From assembly GCF_903970965.1 (NCBI RefSeq), contig NZ_CAJCKW010000007.1, forward strand, positions 124,001 to 188,000: a DNA stretch of 64,000 nucleotides, given 5' to 3'. Below the pieces are notes generated by a model. That model saw only the letters and a list, made by a program, of their open reading frames with translations. It did no database searches and was not told the DNA's origin. Source of the stretch: Aureimonas sp. ME7. GTDB lineage: Bacteria; Pseudomonadota; Alphaproteobacteria; Rhizobiales; Rhizobiaceae. Position numbers and translations under genes: made by a program. Positions 47,312 to 55,908 of the stretch are shown here, in pieces (within the stretch, counting starts at the first letter, position 1; the number at the start of each line of letters is the position of its first letter).

Positions 47312-47342
47312 CCCCCGGAGCCGCCATGCGCGGCTCGGGGGG
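47312..47342 (-). terminator. Strong hairpin between urtA and urtB
   Basis: GC-rich stem of about 13 bp with one bulge (47312-47325 with 47330-47342) right after the urtA stop, without a T-tract. As in the sugar operon, it probably protects or attenuates so that the binding protein is made in excess. Confidence 0.6.
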
Positions 47343-47358
47343 ACGTTCAAGCCACAAG

Positions 47359-48663
47359 TCAGTTGGAGGCCGTGGCGCCCGCGCCGCCGCACTTGCCGGT
47401 CTCGGTGTTGAAGTTTCCGCAGGACATCGGGGCGCGCCAGTCGGAGATGAGAGGCTTGGATTCGGGCAGGTAGTCCGACCATTCGTCGCCCAGCACCAGG
47501 CCCGAGGTCTCGTGCACCACCTCGAACTGGCCGTCGTCCTGGATCTCGCCGATCAGCACCGGCTTGGTGATGTGGTGGTTCGGCCCCATGGAGGAGTAGC
47601 CGCCCGTGAGGTTCGGCACCGAGACCCCGACCATCGCGTCGATGACCGCGTCCGTATCGGTCGTGCCGGCCGCTTCCACCGCCTTCACCCACATGTTGAA
47701 GCCGATATAGTGGGCCTCCATCGGGTCGTTGGTGACGCGCTTGTCGTTCTTGGTGAATTCACGCCACTTGGCGATGAACTCTTCGTTTTCCGGGGTGTCG
47801 ACGCTCTGGAAGTAGTTCCAAGCGGCGAGATGCCCGACCAGCGGCTTGGTGTCGATGCCGGCGAGTTCCTCTTCGCCGACCGAGAAGGCGACGACCGGGA
47901 TATCGCCCGCCGACACGCCCTGGTTGGCGAGTTCCTTATAGAACGGCACGTTGGCGTCGCCGTTGACGGTGGAGACCACCGCCGTCTTCTTGCCCGAGCC
48001 GCCGAACTCCTTGATCGACGACACCTCGGTCTGCCAGTCGGAGAAGCCGAAGGGCGTGTAGTTGACCTTGATGTCCTCCGCCGCGACGCCTTTGGACTTC
48101 AGGTAGGCTTCGAGAATCTTGTTGGTGGTGCGGGGGTAGACGTAGTCCGTCCCCTCCAGCACCCAGCGTTCGACGCCTTCCTCGATCAGGTAGTCGACGG
48201 CGGGAATGGCCTGCTGGTTGGGCGCCGCGCCCGTGTAGAACACGTTGCGCTCCGATTCTTCGCCCTCGTACTGGACGGGGTAGAACAGGATCGAGTTCAG
48301 CTCCTTGAACACCGGGAGCACCGACTTGCGCGACACGGAGGTCCAGCAACCGAAGACGGCGGCGACCTTGTCCTGCGCGATGAGGCCGCGCGCGCGCTCG
48401 GCGAAGAGCGGCCAGTCGGAGGCGGGGTCGACGACCACCGGCTCCAGCTTCTTGCCGAGAAGCCCGCCCTTCTTGTTCTGCTCGTCGATGAGCATCAGCA
48501 TGGCGTCCTTCAGCGTCGTCTCCGAGATCGCCATCGTGCCCGACAGCGAATGGAGGATACCGACCTTGATCGTGTCCTCCTGGGCGGCGGCGCTGAGCGT
48601 GGTGGCCAGGGTGGCGGCGGCATAGGCGCCGACGAGCCAACCGGCTTTGGTGGAAACTCGCAT
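47359..48663 (-). CDS. urtA: Urea-binding protein UrtA
   Basis: 434 residues with a Sec signal (about 1-27). Mature protein has the type I periplasmic fold of amide/urea binding proteins: VGILHSLSGTMAISE, VFGCWTSVSRKSVLPVF, LFYPVQYEGEE and PNHHITKPVLIGE are UrtA hallmarks. First gene of urtABCDE; its promoter lies in the 160-base region shared with the divergent transporter-kinase. Confidence 0.96.
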   Translation of the reverse strand: MRVSTKAGWLVGAYAAATLATTLSAAAQEDTIKVGILHSLSGTMAISETTLKDAMLMLIDEQNKKGGLLGKKLEPVVVDPASDWPLFAERARGLIAQDKVAAVFGCWTSVSRKSVLPVFKELNSILFYPVQYEGEESERNVFYTGAAPNQQAIPAVDYLIEEGVERWVLEGTDYVYPRTTNKILEAYLKSKGVAAEDIKVNYTPFGFSDWQTEVSSIKEFGGSGKKTAVVSTVNGDANVPFYKELANQGVSAGDIPVVAFSVGEEELAGIDTKPLVGHLAAWNYFQSVDTPENEEFIAKWREFTKNDKRVTNDPMEAHYIGFNMWVKAVEAAGTTDTDAVIDAMVGVSVPNLTGGYSSMGPNHHITKPVLIGEIQDDGQFEVVHETSGLVLGDEWSDYLPESKPLISDWRAPMSCGNFNTETGKCGGAGATASN

Positions 48664-48746
48664 GGGTTCGTCCCCCTCGGATCGAAGATGATCGCGGCAT
48701 CCCCGCCGCTCGTCGGCACCTTCGGACGAGTGGTGGACGGGCGGTA

Positions 48747-48762
48747 TACGTCAAATGACGTA
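48747..48762. promoter_or_regulatory. Perfect 16-base palindrome in the urtA / transporter-kinase control region
   Basis: TACGTCAAATGACGTA: two perfect 7-base arms with a 2-base centre, about 84 bases before urtA and 62 before the kinase gene. The symmetry suits a dimeric LuxR/NarL-type regulator such as the one encoded at 52197. Assignment is inference. Confidence 0.55.
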
Positions 48763-48823
48763 GACGCCGGCCCCGCCGCCGCGCGATAGGATCGGCGGGA
48801 CGCAACCCAAGCCGGGACGAGGA

Positions 48824-51800
48824 ATGATCGGACGCCAGCGCATCCTGCCCGTTCGGCGCGAATACAACCGCTTCGTCGCCAACCAGACGCTGGAAGACTA
48901 CGCGCTGCGCTTCACCGCGAAATCCGCCCGGCGCTGGACGGCGGCGCGCGTGTCGCAGACGGCGATCGGGGCGATCTCGTTTCTGGCGCTCGAAGCCGTC
49001 GGCGGGGCGATCACACTGTCCTTCGGCTTCGCCAACGCGGTGGCCGCGATCCTCTGCGTCACGCTCGTCCTGTTCCTTACCGGCATCCCGATCAGCCTCT
49101 ATGCCGCGCGCCACGGCGTCGACATCGACCTTCTGACGCGGGGCGCGGGCTTCGGCTATATCGGCTCCACCGTCACCTCGCTGATCTACGCGACCTTCAC
49201 CTTCATCCTCTTCGCGGTGGAAGCCTCGATCATGACGGCGGCGCTCGAGCTCGCCTTCGGGCTGCCGCTGTGGATCGGCTACATCGTCTCGGCCGTCGTG
49301 GTGATCCCGCTCGTCACCCACGGCGTCACCTGGATCAGCCGCTTCCAGCTGTGGACGCAGCCGCTCTGGATCGGGCTGAACCTCCTGCCGATCGGCTTCA
49401 TCCTCTGGCACGACGCCGCATCGGTCGAGGCCTGGGTCGGCTTTCCCGGCCTCGATGCGACGGGCGGGGGCGGGCTCGACCTCCTCCAGTTCGGCGCGGC
49501 CGCTTCCGTCATCCTCGCCCTGATGCCGCAGATCGGCGAGCAGGTGGACATCCTGCGCTTCCTGCCGGCGCGGGGGCAGAAGCGCGGCTGGAACTGGTGG
49601 TTCTCGTTGTTCGCCGCCGGACCCGGCTGGATCGTTCTGGGGGCGCCCAAGCTCCTGTTCGGCTCGTTTCTCGCCGTCCTCGCGCTGCGCCACGGCATCT
49701 CGCCCGAACACGCGGCAGAGCCCGCCTACATGTATCAGGCGGCCTTCGGCTTCGTCCTGCCGTCGGAAACCGCGGTCCTGCTTCTCACCGCCGGCTTCGT
49801 GGTGGTGAGCCAACTCAAGATCAACGTGATGAACGCCTATGCGGGCTCGCTCGCCTGGTCGAACTTCTTTTCCCGCCTCACCCATTCCCATCCCGGCCGC
49901 GTCGTCTGGCTCGTCTTCAACGTCGCGATCGCGCTTCTTCTCATGGAGCTCGGCATCTACCGGGCGCTGGAGGTGACGTTCGGCCTTTTCGCCAACGTCG
50001 CCGTCGCCTGGCTCGGCGCCATCGTCGCCGATCTGGCGATCAACAAGCCGCTGGGACTGTCCCCGCCCGGCATCGAATTCAAGCGCGCCCATCTCTACGA
50101 CCTCAACCCCGTCGGCCTCGGCTCCATGGGGCTGGCGACGCTCCTTTCGCTCGTCGCCTTCGGCGGAGCCTTGGGCGAGATGGCGCAGGCGCTGTCCGCC
50201 TTCGTGGCGCTCGGCACCGCGCTCGTCGTAGCGCCCCTCATCGCCTGGGGCACGGGTGGGCGCTACTATCTCGCCCGGCGTCCTCGCGCCGAATGGGCGA
50301 GCCGGGCGTCGATTGCCTGTTCGATCTGCGAACATCCGTTCGAGCCCGAGGACATGGCCTATTGCCCGGCCTATGCCGCGCCGATCTGCTCGCTCTGCTG
50401 CTCGCTCGACGCGCGCTGCCACGATCTCTGCAAACCGCACGCGCGCTTCGCAGCCCAAGCCGCCGGCTTTGCGGAGGCTGTCCTGCCCGAGCGCGTGGTG
50501 CGGCGGATCGATTCGCGCACCGGGCGCTATCTCGGCGGCTTCGCGCTTCTGGCCGGCGTCATCTCGATCGTGCTCGGCCTGATCTACTATCAGGCGACCC
50601 TGGCGAGCCCGAACGACACCGAGACGATCGCCGCCGCGCTTTGGGCCGCCTTCTTCATCCTCCTCATCGTGTCGGGCATCGCCACCTGGTTCTTCGTTCT
50701 GGCGCAGGAATCGCGCCGCGTCGCGCAGGAGGAATCGGCGCGCCAGACGAGCCTTCTTCTGAAGGAGATCGCCGCCCACCGACGCACCGACGCAGCCCTC
50801 CAGGCCGCCAAGGAGCGGGCGGAGGCGGCAAGCCTTGCCAAGAGCCGATACGTCGTCGGCATGAGCCACGAGCTGCGCACGCCGCTGAACGCCGTCCTCG
50901 GCTATGCCCAGCTTCTGGAAGGGGACGCGGCCATTCCGCCGGAACGGGCGGGCGGCATCCGCACCATCCGCCGCTCGGCCGAGCACCTGTCCGGCCTCAT
51001 CGACGGCATTCTCGACATCTCGCGCATCGAGACCGGCCGCCTCGCGCTCCAGCCGGCCGACGTGCGCCTGCCCGACTTCCTCGCCCAGATCGTCGACATG
51101 TTCCGCCTCCAGGCGAGCGCCAAGGGGCTGGAGTTCCGCTTCGAGCGCCCCGCCCATCTTCCCGAAATCGTGCGCACGGACGAGAAGCGGCTGCGCCAGA
51201 TCCTGATCAACCTCCTGTCCAACGCGGTGAAATATACCGAAGAGGGAACGGTGACACTCAAGGTCGACTATCGCAGCCAGGTCGCGACGATCAGCGTCAC
51301 CGACACCGGCCCCGGCATCGCCGAGCCCGAGCAGGCGCGCATCTTCGAGCCTTTCGAGCGGGGGGATGCGGCGCGCGGCAAGCTGCCGGGCCTCGGCCTC
51401 GGGCTGACGATCACCCGTCTCCTCGCCAGCCTGATGGGCGGCGATGTTTCGATGCGGAGCCGGCCGGGCGAGGGCAGCCGGTTCGAGCTTCGCATGATGC
51501 TGTCGAGCGTCGCGCCCCACGTGGCCCGGCCGGCGACGAGCGAAACATCCGAGGCGCCCGCGCGCGTCCACGGCTATCTCGGCCCCCGGCGCACGGTGCT
51601 GGTGGTGGACGACGACGAGGCGCATCGCGAGCTGATGGTCGAGGTCCTGCGACCGCTGGGCTTCATCGTGCTGACCGCCGGCGACGGGCCGACCGCGCTC
51701 GGCCTCGTCGCCGAGATCCGGCCGGACCTGTTCCTCCTCGACATCCAGATGCCGAGCATGGACGGCTGGACGCTCGCCCGCGCGCTTCGCGATGCCGGTC

Positions 51801-52204
51801 AGACCGGCGCCGTCCTGATGCTGTCGGCAACGCTCGCCGAAATGCCGCCGCCCGGCTCCGACGGCGACGATCCCTCGATCGACGGTGCGCTGCCCAAACC
51901 CGTCGATCTCCGGAGCCTTCTCGCCCGCATCGGCACCGCGCTCGACCTCGAATGGTCGCAAGGATCCCCCGCGCCCGGCGAGGCGCCCGCCCCCGCCGGC
52001 CCGATGCGCCGCCCGCCGCCGGCCGACATCGCCGAGCTCGCCCGCCTCGGCCGGATCGGCTTCGCCAGCGGGGTCGAGCGCAAGCTGGAGGCGCTCGGCG
52101 CCGATCCCGCCTTGCGCGATTTCGCCGCGGCCCTCAGGGTTCGGGCGGAAGCCTTCGACTGGAAGGGCTTCGGCCGGCTTCTGGAGAGCGAAGGCGATGA
52201 CTAG
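48824..52204 (+). CDS. NCS1 transporter - hybrid histidine kinase fusion (transceptor)
   Basis: 1126 residues. Residues about 20-470 form an NCS1-type nucleobase/allantoin permease with some 12 membrane segments (GAISFLALEAVGGAITLSFG near the N-terminus). Next comes a cysteine-rich module (Cys499 to Cys536, starting CSICEHPFEPEDMAYC), two more membrane segments (about 565-620) and a coiled linker. Then a HisKA domain with phospho-acceptor His682 (GMSHELRTPLNA), an HATPase (NLLSNAVKY, DTGPGIAEPEQ, GLGLGLTI) and a receiver with Asp973 (LFLLDIQMPSMDGW). Likely senses a transported or bound nitrogen compound and signals to the LuxR regulator that overlaps it by 8 bases. Resembles CbrA in concept, but with an NCS1 rather than SSS transporter. 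Confidence 0.88.
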   Translation: MIGRQRILPVRREYNRFVANQTLEDYALRFTAKSARRWTAARVSQTAIGAISFLALEAVGGAITLSFGFANAVAAILCVTLVLFLTGIPISLYAARHGVDIDLLTRGAGFGYIGSTVTSLIYATFTFILFAVEASIMTAALELAFGLPLWIGYIVSAVVVIPLVTHGVTWISRFQLWTQPLWIGLNLLPIGFILWHDAASVEAWVGFPGLDATGGGGLDLLQFGAAASVILALMPQIGEQVDILRFLPARGQKRGWNWWFSLFAAGPGWIVLGAPKLLFGSFLAVLALRHGISPEHAAEPAYMYQAAFGFVLPSETAVLLLTAGFVVVSQLKINVMNAYAGSLAWSNFFSRLTHSHPGRVVWLVFNVAIALLLMELGIYRALEVTFGLFANVAVAWLGAIVADLAINKPLGLSPPGIEFKRAHLYDLNPVGLGSMGLATLLSLVAFGGALGEMAQALSAFVALGTALVVAPLIAWGTGGRYYLARRPRAEWASRASIACSICEHPFEPEDMAYCPAYAAPICSLCCSLDARCHDLCKPHARFAAQAAGFAEAVLPERVVRRIDSRTGRYLGGFALLAGVISIVLGLIYYQATLASPNDTETIAAALWAAFFILLIVSGIATWFFVLAQESRRVAQEESARQTSLLLKEIAAHRRTDAALQAAKERAEAASLAKSRYVVGMSHELRTPLNAVLGYAQLLEGDAAIPPERAGGIRTIRRSAEHLSGLIDGILDISRIETGRLALQPADVRLPDFLAQIVDMFRLQASAKGLEFRFERPAHLPEIVRTDEKRLRQILINLLSNAVKYTEEGTVTLKVDYRSQVATISVTDTGPGIAEPEQARIFEPFERGDAARGKLPGLGLGLTITRLLASLMGGDVSMRSRPGEGSRFELRMMLSSVAPHVARPATSETSEAPARVHGYLGPRRTVLVVDDDEAHRELMVEVLRPLGFIVLTAGDGPTALGLVAEIRPDLFLLDIQMPSMDGWTLARALRDAGQTGAVLMLSATLAEMPPPGSDGDDPSIDGALPKPVDLRSLLARIGTALDLEWSQGSPAPGEAPAPAGPMRRPPPADIAELARLGRIGFASGVERKLEALGADPALRDFAAALRVRAEAFDWKGFGRLLESEGDD

Positions 52205-53132
52205 GGAGACGAACCCCGGCGACGACGGACACGCGCTCGTCCTCGTGGTGGACGATTCGCCGGACACGCTGCGCCTTCTGACCGACGCGATCGAGCGCAC
52301 GGGGGCGAGCGTCCTCGTGGCGCTGGACGGCGAACAGGCGCTCGGCATCGCCGCCGAGATCACCCCGGACGTCGTCTTGATGGACGCGGTGATGCCGGGG
52401 ATGGGCGGGTTCGAAACGACGCGGCGCCTCAAGGCCGATCCGGCGCTGGCCCATGTCCCGGTGATCTTCATGACCGGACTGAACGACACCGAGCATGTCG
52501 TTCGGGGCCTGGAGGCGGGCGGCGTCGACTATGTCGTCAAGCCGATCGTACCCGACGAGATCCTGGCGCGCATCCGCGTCCATCTCGCCAACGCCCGCGC
52601 GGCGCAGACGACGCGCGCCGCGCTCGACACGGCGGGCCGCTTCCTGTTCGCCGCCGATGGCGCGGGGCACGTCCTGTGGGCGACGCCCCAGGCGGCGAGG
52701 CTCCTGGGAGAAGCGCTGGGCGGGCCCGGCACCGATCTCGTGCTGCCGCCGGACCTCGGCGCCTGGCTCGCGGCGGGCGCCGATCCCGGCGCGGTGCCGC
52801 CGGGCGGCTGGAGGCTCACCCCCCCCGGCGGGGTCCGCCTCGCCCTCGCGCTTCTCGGCACGTCCGCACCCGGCGAACACCTGTTTCGCCTCACCGTCGA
52901 CGATGCCTCCGCCGACGAGGCGCACCTGCGGGCCCGGTTCGGCCTCACCGCGCGCGAGGCCGACGTCGTCCTCTGGCTGGCGCGCGGCAAGGCCAACCGC
53001 GACATCGCCGAGATTCTGGCTCTCAGCCCGCGCACTGTGAACAAGCATCTGGAAGTCGTCTTCGCCAAGCTCGGCGTCGAGAACCGCGCCTCGGCCACCT
53101 TCCTGGTGATGAAGACGCTCGGCGAGCGCTAG
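52197..53132 (+). CDS. LuxR/FixJ-type response regulator
   Basis: 311 residues. Receiver domain about 14-135 with phospho-acceptor Asp63 (VVLMDAVMPGMGG) and the Lys in DYVVKPI. A middle PAS-like region (about 140-240) follows, then a LuxR helix-turn-helix (about 248-311, LTAREADVVLWLARGKANRDIAEIL). The ATG overlaps the kinase gene end, so they are a cognate pair. Probable targets are urtABCDE and itself. Confidence 0.9.
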   Translation: MTRETNPGDDGHALVLVVDDSPDTLRLLTDAIERTGASVLVALDGEQALGIAAEITPDVVLMDAVMPGMGGFETTRRLKADPALAHVPVIFMTGLNDTEHVVRGLEAGGVDYVVKPIVPDEILARIRVHLANARAAQTTRAALDTAGRFLFAADGAGHVLWATPQAARLLGEALGGPGTDLVLPPDLGAWLAAGADPGAVPPGGWRLTPPGGVRLALALLGTSAPGEHLFRLTVDDASADEAHLRARFGLTAREADVVLWLARGKANRDIAEILALSPRTVNKHLEVVFAKLGVENRASATFLVMKTLGER

Positions 53133-53164
53133 GGCCCGTCCAGCGAACTGCGCCTCACCCGAAC

Positions 53165-53292
53165 GGGCGCTGGAGCGCTCGGCGACCGGGTCGAACGGTC
53201 ATCGTCGTCCTCCCGGCGCTCGCCATGCGGCCGCGCGGCGAAATCCCTTCCGTGCGGACCACCCAACGCGGTCGCAGGACGCTCCAGCGCCC
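53165..53292. repeat. 13-bp inverted repeat downstream of the response regulator
   Basis: GGGCGCTGGAGCG (53165-53177) has its exact reverse complement at 53280-53292, just before the riboswitch promoter. It lies within the 704-base non-coding stretch 53133-53836. It may form a long stem ending the regulator transcript; no T-tract is seen. Confidence 0.45.
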
Positions 53293-53311
53293 GGCGGCCC
53301 GCCGGCGTCGG

Positions 53312-53340
53312 TTGACGAATCTTCCCCGCCCCGCGTATCC
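53312..53340 (+). promoter_or_regulatory. Putative promoter of the riboswitch transcript
   Basis: TTGACG (53312-53317), 17-base spacer and GTATCC (53335-53340), directly before the first riboswitch stem. The -35 is good, the -10 weak. Confidence 0.5.
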
Positions 53341-53348
53341 AGGATCCC

Positions 53349-53606
53349 GACGGTTCCCCGACACGAGACGTCGAGGGGATGAAAAGGGAACACGGTGAGG
53401 CCGACCCAATCGGGGCCGAGACCGTGGCTGCCCCCGCAACTGTGAGCGGATGTCGTCCATCCCCGCCTTTCGGCCTTGCGACAGGCCAGAAGGCGGCGGG
53501 CCGCCGGAGCCTTTCCGGCGCCATGCCACTGCCAGGCCCCATTGGGGCTCTGGCGGGAAGGCAGATGGGCGGCGCATTCCATCCGCGAGCCAGGAGACCT
53601 GCCGTC
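53349..53606 (+). ncRNA. Cobalamin (B12) riboswitch
   Basis: All sequence hallmarks are in order: closing stem GACGG/CCGTC (53349-53353 with 53602-53606), AAAAGGGAA then ACGGTG (53382-53397), the B12 box GCTGCCCCCGCAACTGTGAG (53427-53446), GCCACTG (53525-53531), GGGAAGGCAGATGGGC (from 53556) and GAGCCAGGAGACCTGCC (53587-53603). An 8-bp hairpin with one G-U pair (53612-53631) followed by TTCCTTC may be the terminator it controls. High cobalamin should lower expression of the ABC operon downstream. Confidence 0.92.
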
Positions 53607-53787
53607 GAAACGAAGTGCTCTTCAGCGCTTCTTCCTTCACGCCATTCGAGCGGGGATGCTCGGAAAGGACGCCCATGACGGCCCCCATCTCGCGCGCGGC
53701 TCGCCCGCGCCATTCCCTTGTCGTTCGCTGGCTGCGCGAAGCGGCCGGTCTGCGCCGATCCTCGAACGATACCCCCTTCCCTTCAGG

Positions 53788-53806
53788 TTTGTTATTTTAT
53801 AACAAA
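53788..53806. promoter_or_regulatory. Zur-like operator before the ABC operon
   Basis: TTTGTTATTTTATAACAAA: perfect 8-3-8 palindrome containing TGTTAT-N3-ATAACA, the core of the classical proteobacterial Zur box. Its right flank (ATAACAAAACAT) is identical to that of the site before aztD at 63242. It lies between the riboswitch and the GTG at 53837. Confidence 0.65.
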
Positions 53807-53836
53807 ACATCGATCGCATCGACGAAGGGTTTCTCT

Positions 53837-54865
53837 GTGTCCGCCACCGCCTTCCCGCGCCTTGCCGCCGGTCTCGCCCTTGCCGCCTTCCTCCTGCCCG
53901 CCGGCAACGTTTGGGCGGCACAGACCGCCTATCCGCTCCGCCTCGAGAATTGCGGCCACACCCTCACGTTTTCGAAAGCGCCCGAGCGTGCGGTCTCGAT
54001 CGGGCAGTCCACGACGGAAATCCTCTATCTCCTCGGCCTCGCCGACAAGGTGGCGGGCACCGCGCTCTGGGTCGGCCCCGTCCTGCCCGAGTTCGCGGCG
54101 GCGAATGCCAAGGTGAAGCGCTTGGCCGACAACGATCCGAGCTTCGAAAGCGTCGTCGCGGAGCGGCCCGACCTCGTGACCACCCAGTTCGAATGGCAGG
54201 TCGGCCCGCAAGGGGTCGTGGCGACCCCCGAACAGTTCGAGGAGCTCGGCATTCCCGTCTACACCTCGCCGGCCGACTGCGAGGGCAAGGACAATTCGGC
54301 CGGCGGCGACGGCACCCGCACCAGGACCTTCACGCTCGACCTCGTTTATCGCGAGATCGAGGACCTCGCCCGCATCTTCGACCGAGAGGATCGCGGCGCC
54401 GAGCTCGTGGCCGACCTCAAGGCGCGCGAGGCGGCGGCCAAGGCGAAGATCACCAACCTCCGGCCGGGCACATCCGCCGTGTTCTGGTTTTCCTCGGCCG
54501 AACTCGACATCGACCCCTATGTCGCCGGGCAAAGCGGCGCGCCGGGATACATCATGTCGCGTCTCGGCGTGCGGAACATCATCGACAGCCAGGAGGAATG
54601 GCCGACGGTCGGGTGGGAAACGATCGCGCGCGCCGATCCGACCGTGATCGTGGCGGGCGCGATGGACCGCCGCCGCTTTCCCGCCGACGACGTGGCCGTG
54701 AAGCGGCAGTTTCTGGCTGAAGACCCCGTCGCCAGCCTCATGCCGGCGGTGCGCGAAGGCCGTGTCGTCGAGATGGACGCGCAGGCGATGAACCCGACGA
54801 TCCGCACGATCGACGGCATCGAGGTGCTGGCGGATGCGCTCGAAAAGGCAGGCCTCGCCCGGTGA
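53837..54865 (+). CDS. BtuF/FecB-type ABC substrate-binding protein
   Basis: 342 residues from GTG 53837 (GAAGGG 7 bases upstream), giving a clean Sec signal (about 1-28, cleaved at VWAAQ). Mature protein has the two-lobe helical-hinge fold: APERAVSIGQSTTEILYLLGLADKVAGTA, PDLVTTQFEWQ, a Cys pair (Cys in LENCGHTL and PADCEGKD) and ARADPTVIVAG. Substrate is probably a corrinoid or a metal chelate. The frame stays open to an ATG at 53678, which also has a ribosome site and could make a longer protein from the riboswitch transcript. First gene of a five-gene operon. Confidence 0.85.
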   Translation: MSATAFPRLAAGLALAAFLLPAGNVWAAQTAYPLRLENCGHTLTFSKAPERAVSIGQSTTEILYLLGLADKVAGTALWVGPVLPEFAAANAKVKRLADNDPSFESVVAERPDLVTTQFEWQVGPQGVVATPEQFEELGIPVYTSPADCEGKDNSAGGDGTRTRTFTLDLVYREIEDLARIFDREDRGAELVADLKAREAAAKAKITNLRPGTSAVFWFSSAELDIDPYVAGQSGAPGYIMSRLGVRNIIDSQEEWPTVGWETIARADPTVIVAGAMDRRRFPADDVAVKRQFLAEDPVASLMPAVREGRVVEMDAQAMNPTIRTIDGIEVLADALEKAGLAR

Positions 54866-55908
54866 CGCCCCCCCGCCGTCAGGCGCTCCATCTCGCCCTG
54901 TGGAGCGCCGGCGCGCTCGCCCTCGTTCTCGCCGCCCTATTCTTCGGGGCGGCGGTCGGGGAAACGCGCATTCCGCTCGCCACCGTCTGGCAGACGCTCG
55001 CCAACCGCCTGTGGGGCGCCGGCTATCCCTTGGATGCGATCGACATGGGCATCGTCTGGAACTACCGCCTGCCGCGCGCCGTCGTGGCGGCCGCCTGCGG
55101 CGCGGCGCTTGGGGTTTCCGGCGCCGTTCTCCAGTCGCTCCTGCGCAACGCGCTGGCCGACCCCTATCTCCTCGGGCTTTCGGCCGGCGCTTCCACCGGC
55201 GCGGTGGCGGTGGCGATTCTGGGGCTTGGCGCGGGCGCCCTCTCCTTGTCCGCCGGCGCGCTCGTCGGCGCGCTCCTCGCCTTCGCCCTCGTGGCGGGTC
55301 TCAGCATCCTTGCCGGGCGTGGCCCCGCCGCGATCATCCTCGCCGGCATCGCCGGCTCGCAGCTCTTCAACGCGCTGACATCCTTCGTCGTCACCAAGTC
55401 GGCGACGGCCGAGGAAGCGCGCGGCATCATGTTCTGGCTGCTCGGCAACCTGTCGGGCGTGCGCTGGCCCGATGCGGGGCTGGCCGTTCCGGTCGCGCTT
55501 CTGGGGCTCGCCCTCTGCCTTCTCCATGCCCGCGCGCTCGACGCCTTTGCCTTCGGCGCATCGGCGGCGGCCGCTCTCGGCATTCCCGTTCGCTGGGTGC
55601 GCGCCGCGCTGATTGGCGCCACCGCGCTGATGACGGCGGTGATGGTGTCGATCGTGGGCTCGATCGGCTTCGTCGGCCTCGTCATCCCGCATGCCGCCCG
55701 GCTCGTGGTCGGCACGGCGCATCGCACGCTCCTGCCCGCGTCCGCGCTGATCGGCGCCGTGTTCCTGATCGCGGCGGACGTCCTGTCGCGGACCCTCATT
55801 CCCGGCCAGGTCCTGCCCATCGGCGTGATGACGGCACTGGTCGGCGCCCCGGCCTTCGCTGTGATTCTGATCCATCGCCCGGTCGGGGCGGGGAGCACGC
55901 CGCGATGA
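54862..55908 (+). CDS. FecCD/BtuC-type ABC transporter permease
   Basis: 348 residues, about ten membrane helices. Family blocks are RLPRAVVAAACGAALGVSGAVLQSLLRNALADPYLLGLSAGAS in effect (residues about 68-115), IGSIGFVGLVIPHAARL and ADVLSRTL. GTG start overlaps the binding-protein stop. Forms a homodimeric channel for a chelate or corrinoid. Confidence 0.92.
   Translation: MTPPRRQALHLALWSAGALALVLAALFFGAAVGETRIPLATVWQTLANRLWGAGYPLDAIDMGIVWNYRLPRAVVAAACGAALGVSGAVLQSLLRNALADPYLLGLSAGASTGAVAVAILGLGAGALSLSAGALVGALLAFALVAGLSILAGRGPAAIILAGIAGSQLFNALTSFVVTKSATAEEARGIMFWLLGNLSGVRWPDAGLAVPVALLGLALCLLHARALDAFAFGASAAAALGIPVRWVRAALIGATALMTAVMVSIVGSIGFVGLVIPHAARLVVGTAHRTLLPASALIGAVFLIAADVLSRTLIPGQVLPIGVMTALVGAPAFAVILIHRPVGAGSTPR

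Noticed and set aside
48664-48823. Sigma-54 (NtrC-type) promoter before urtA.
   Set aside because: No TGGCAC-N5-TTGC-like pair was found in the region on either strand.
47936-52489. A 1517-residue open frame on the minus strand opposite the transporter-kinase, and similar long antisense frames (for example 7731-10151 and 17148-19769 minus, 19515-22139 plus).
   Set aside because: They lie opposite well-recognised genes, have low-complexity Arg/Gly/Asp/His-rich translations and no family motifs. Long shadow frames are expected at this G+C.
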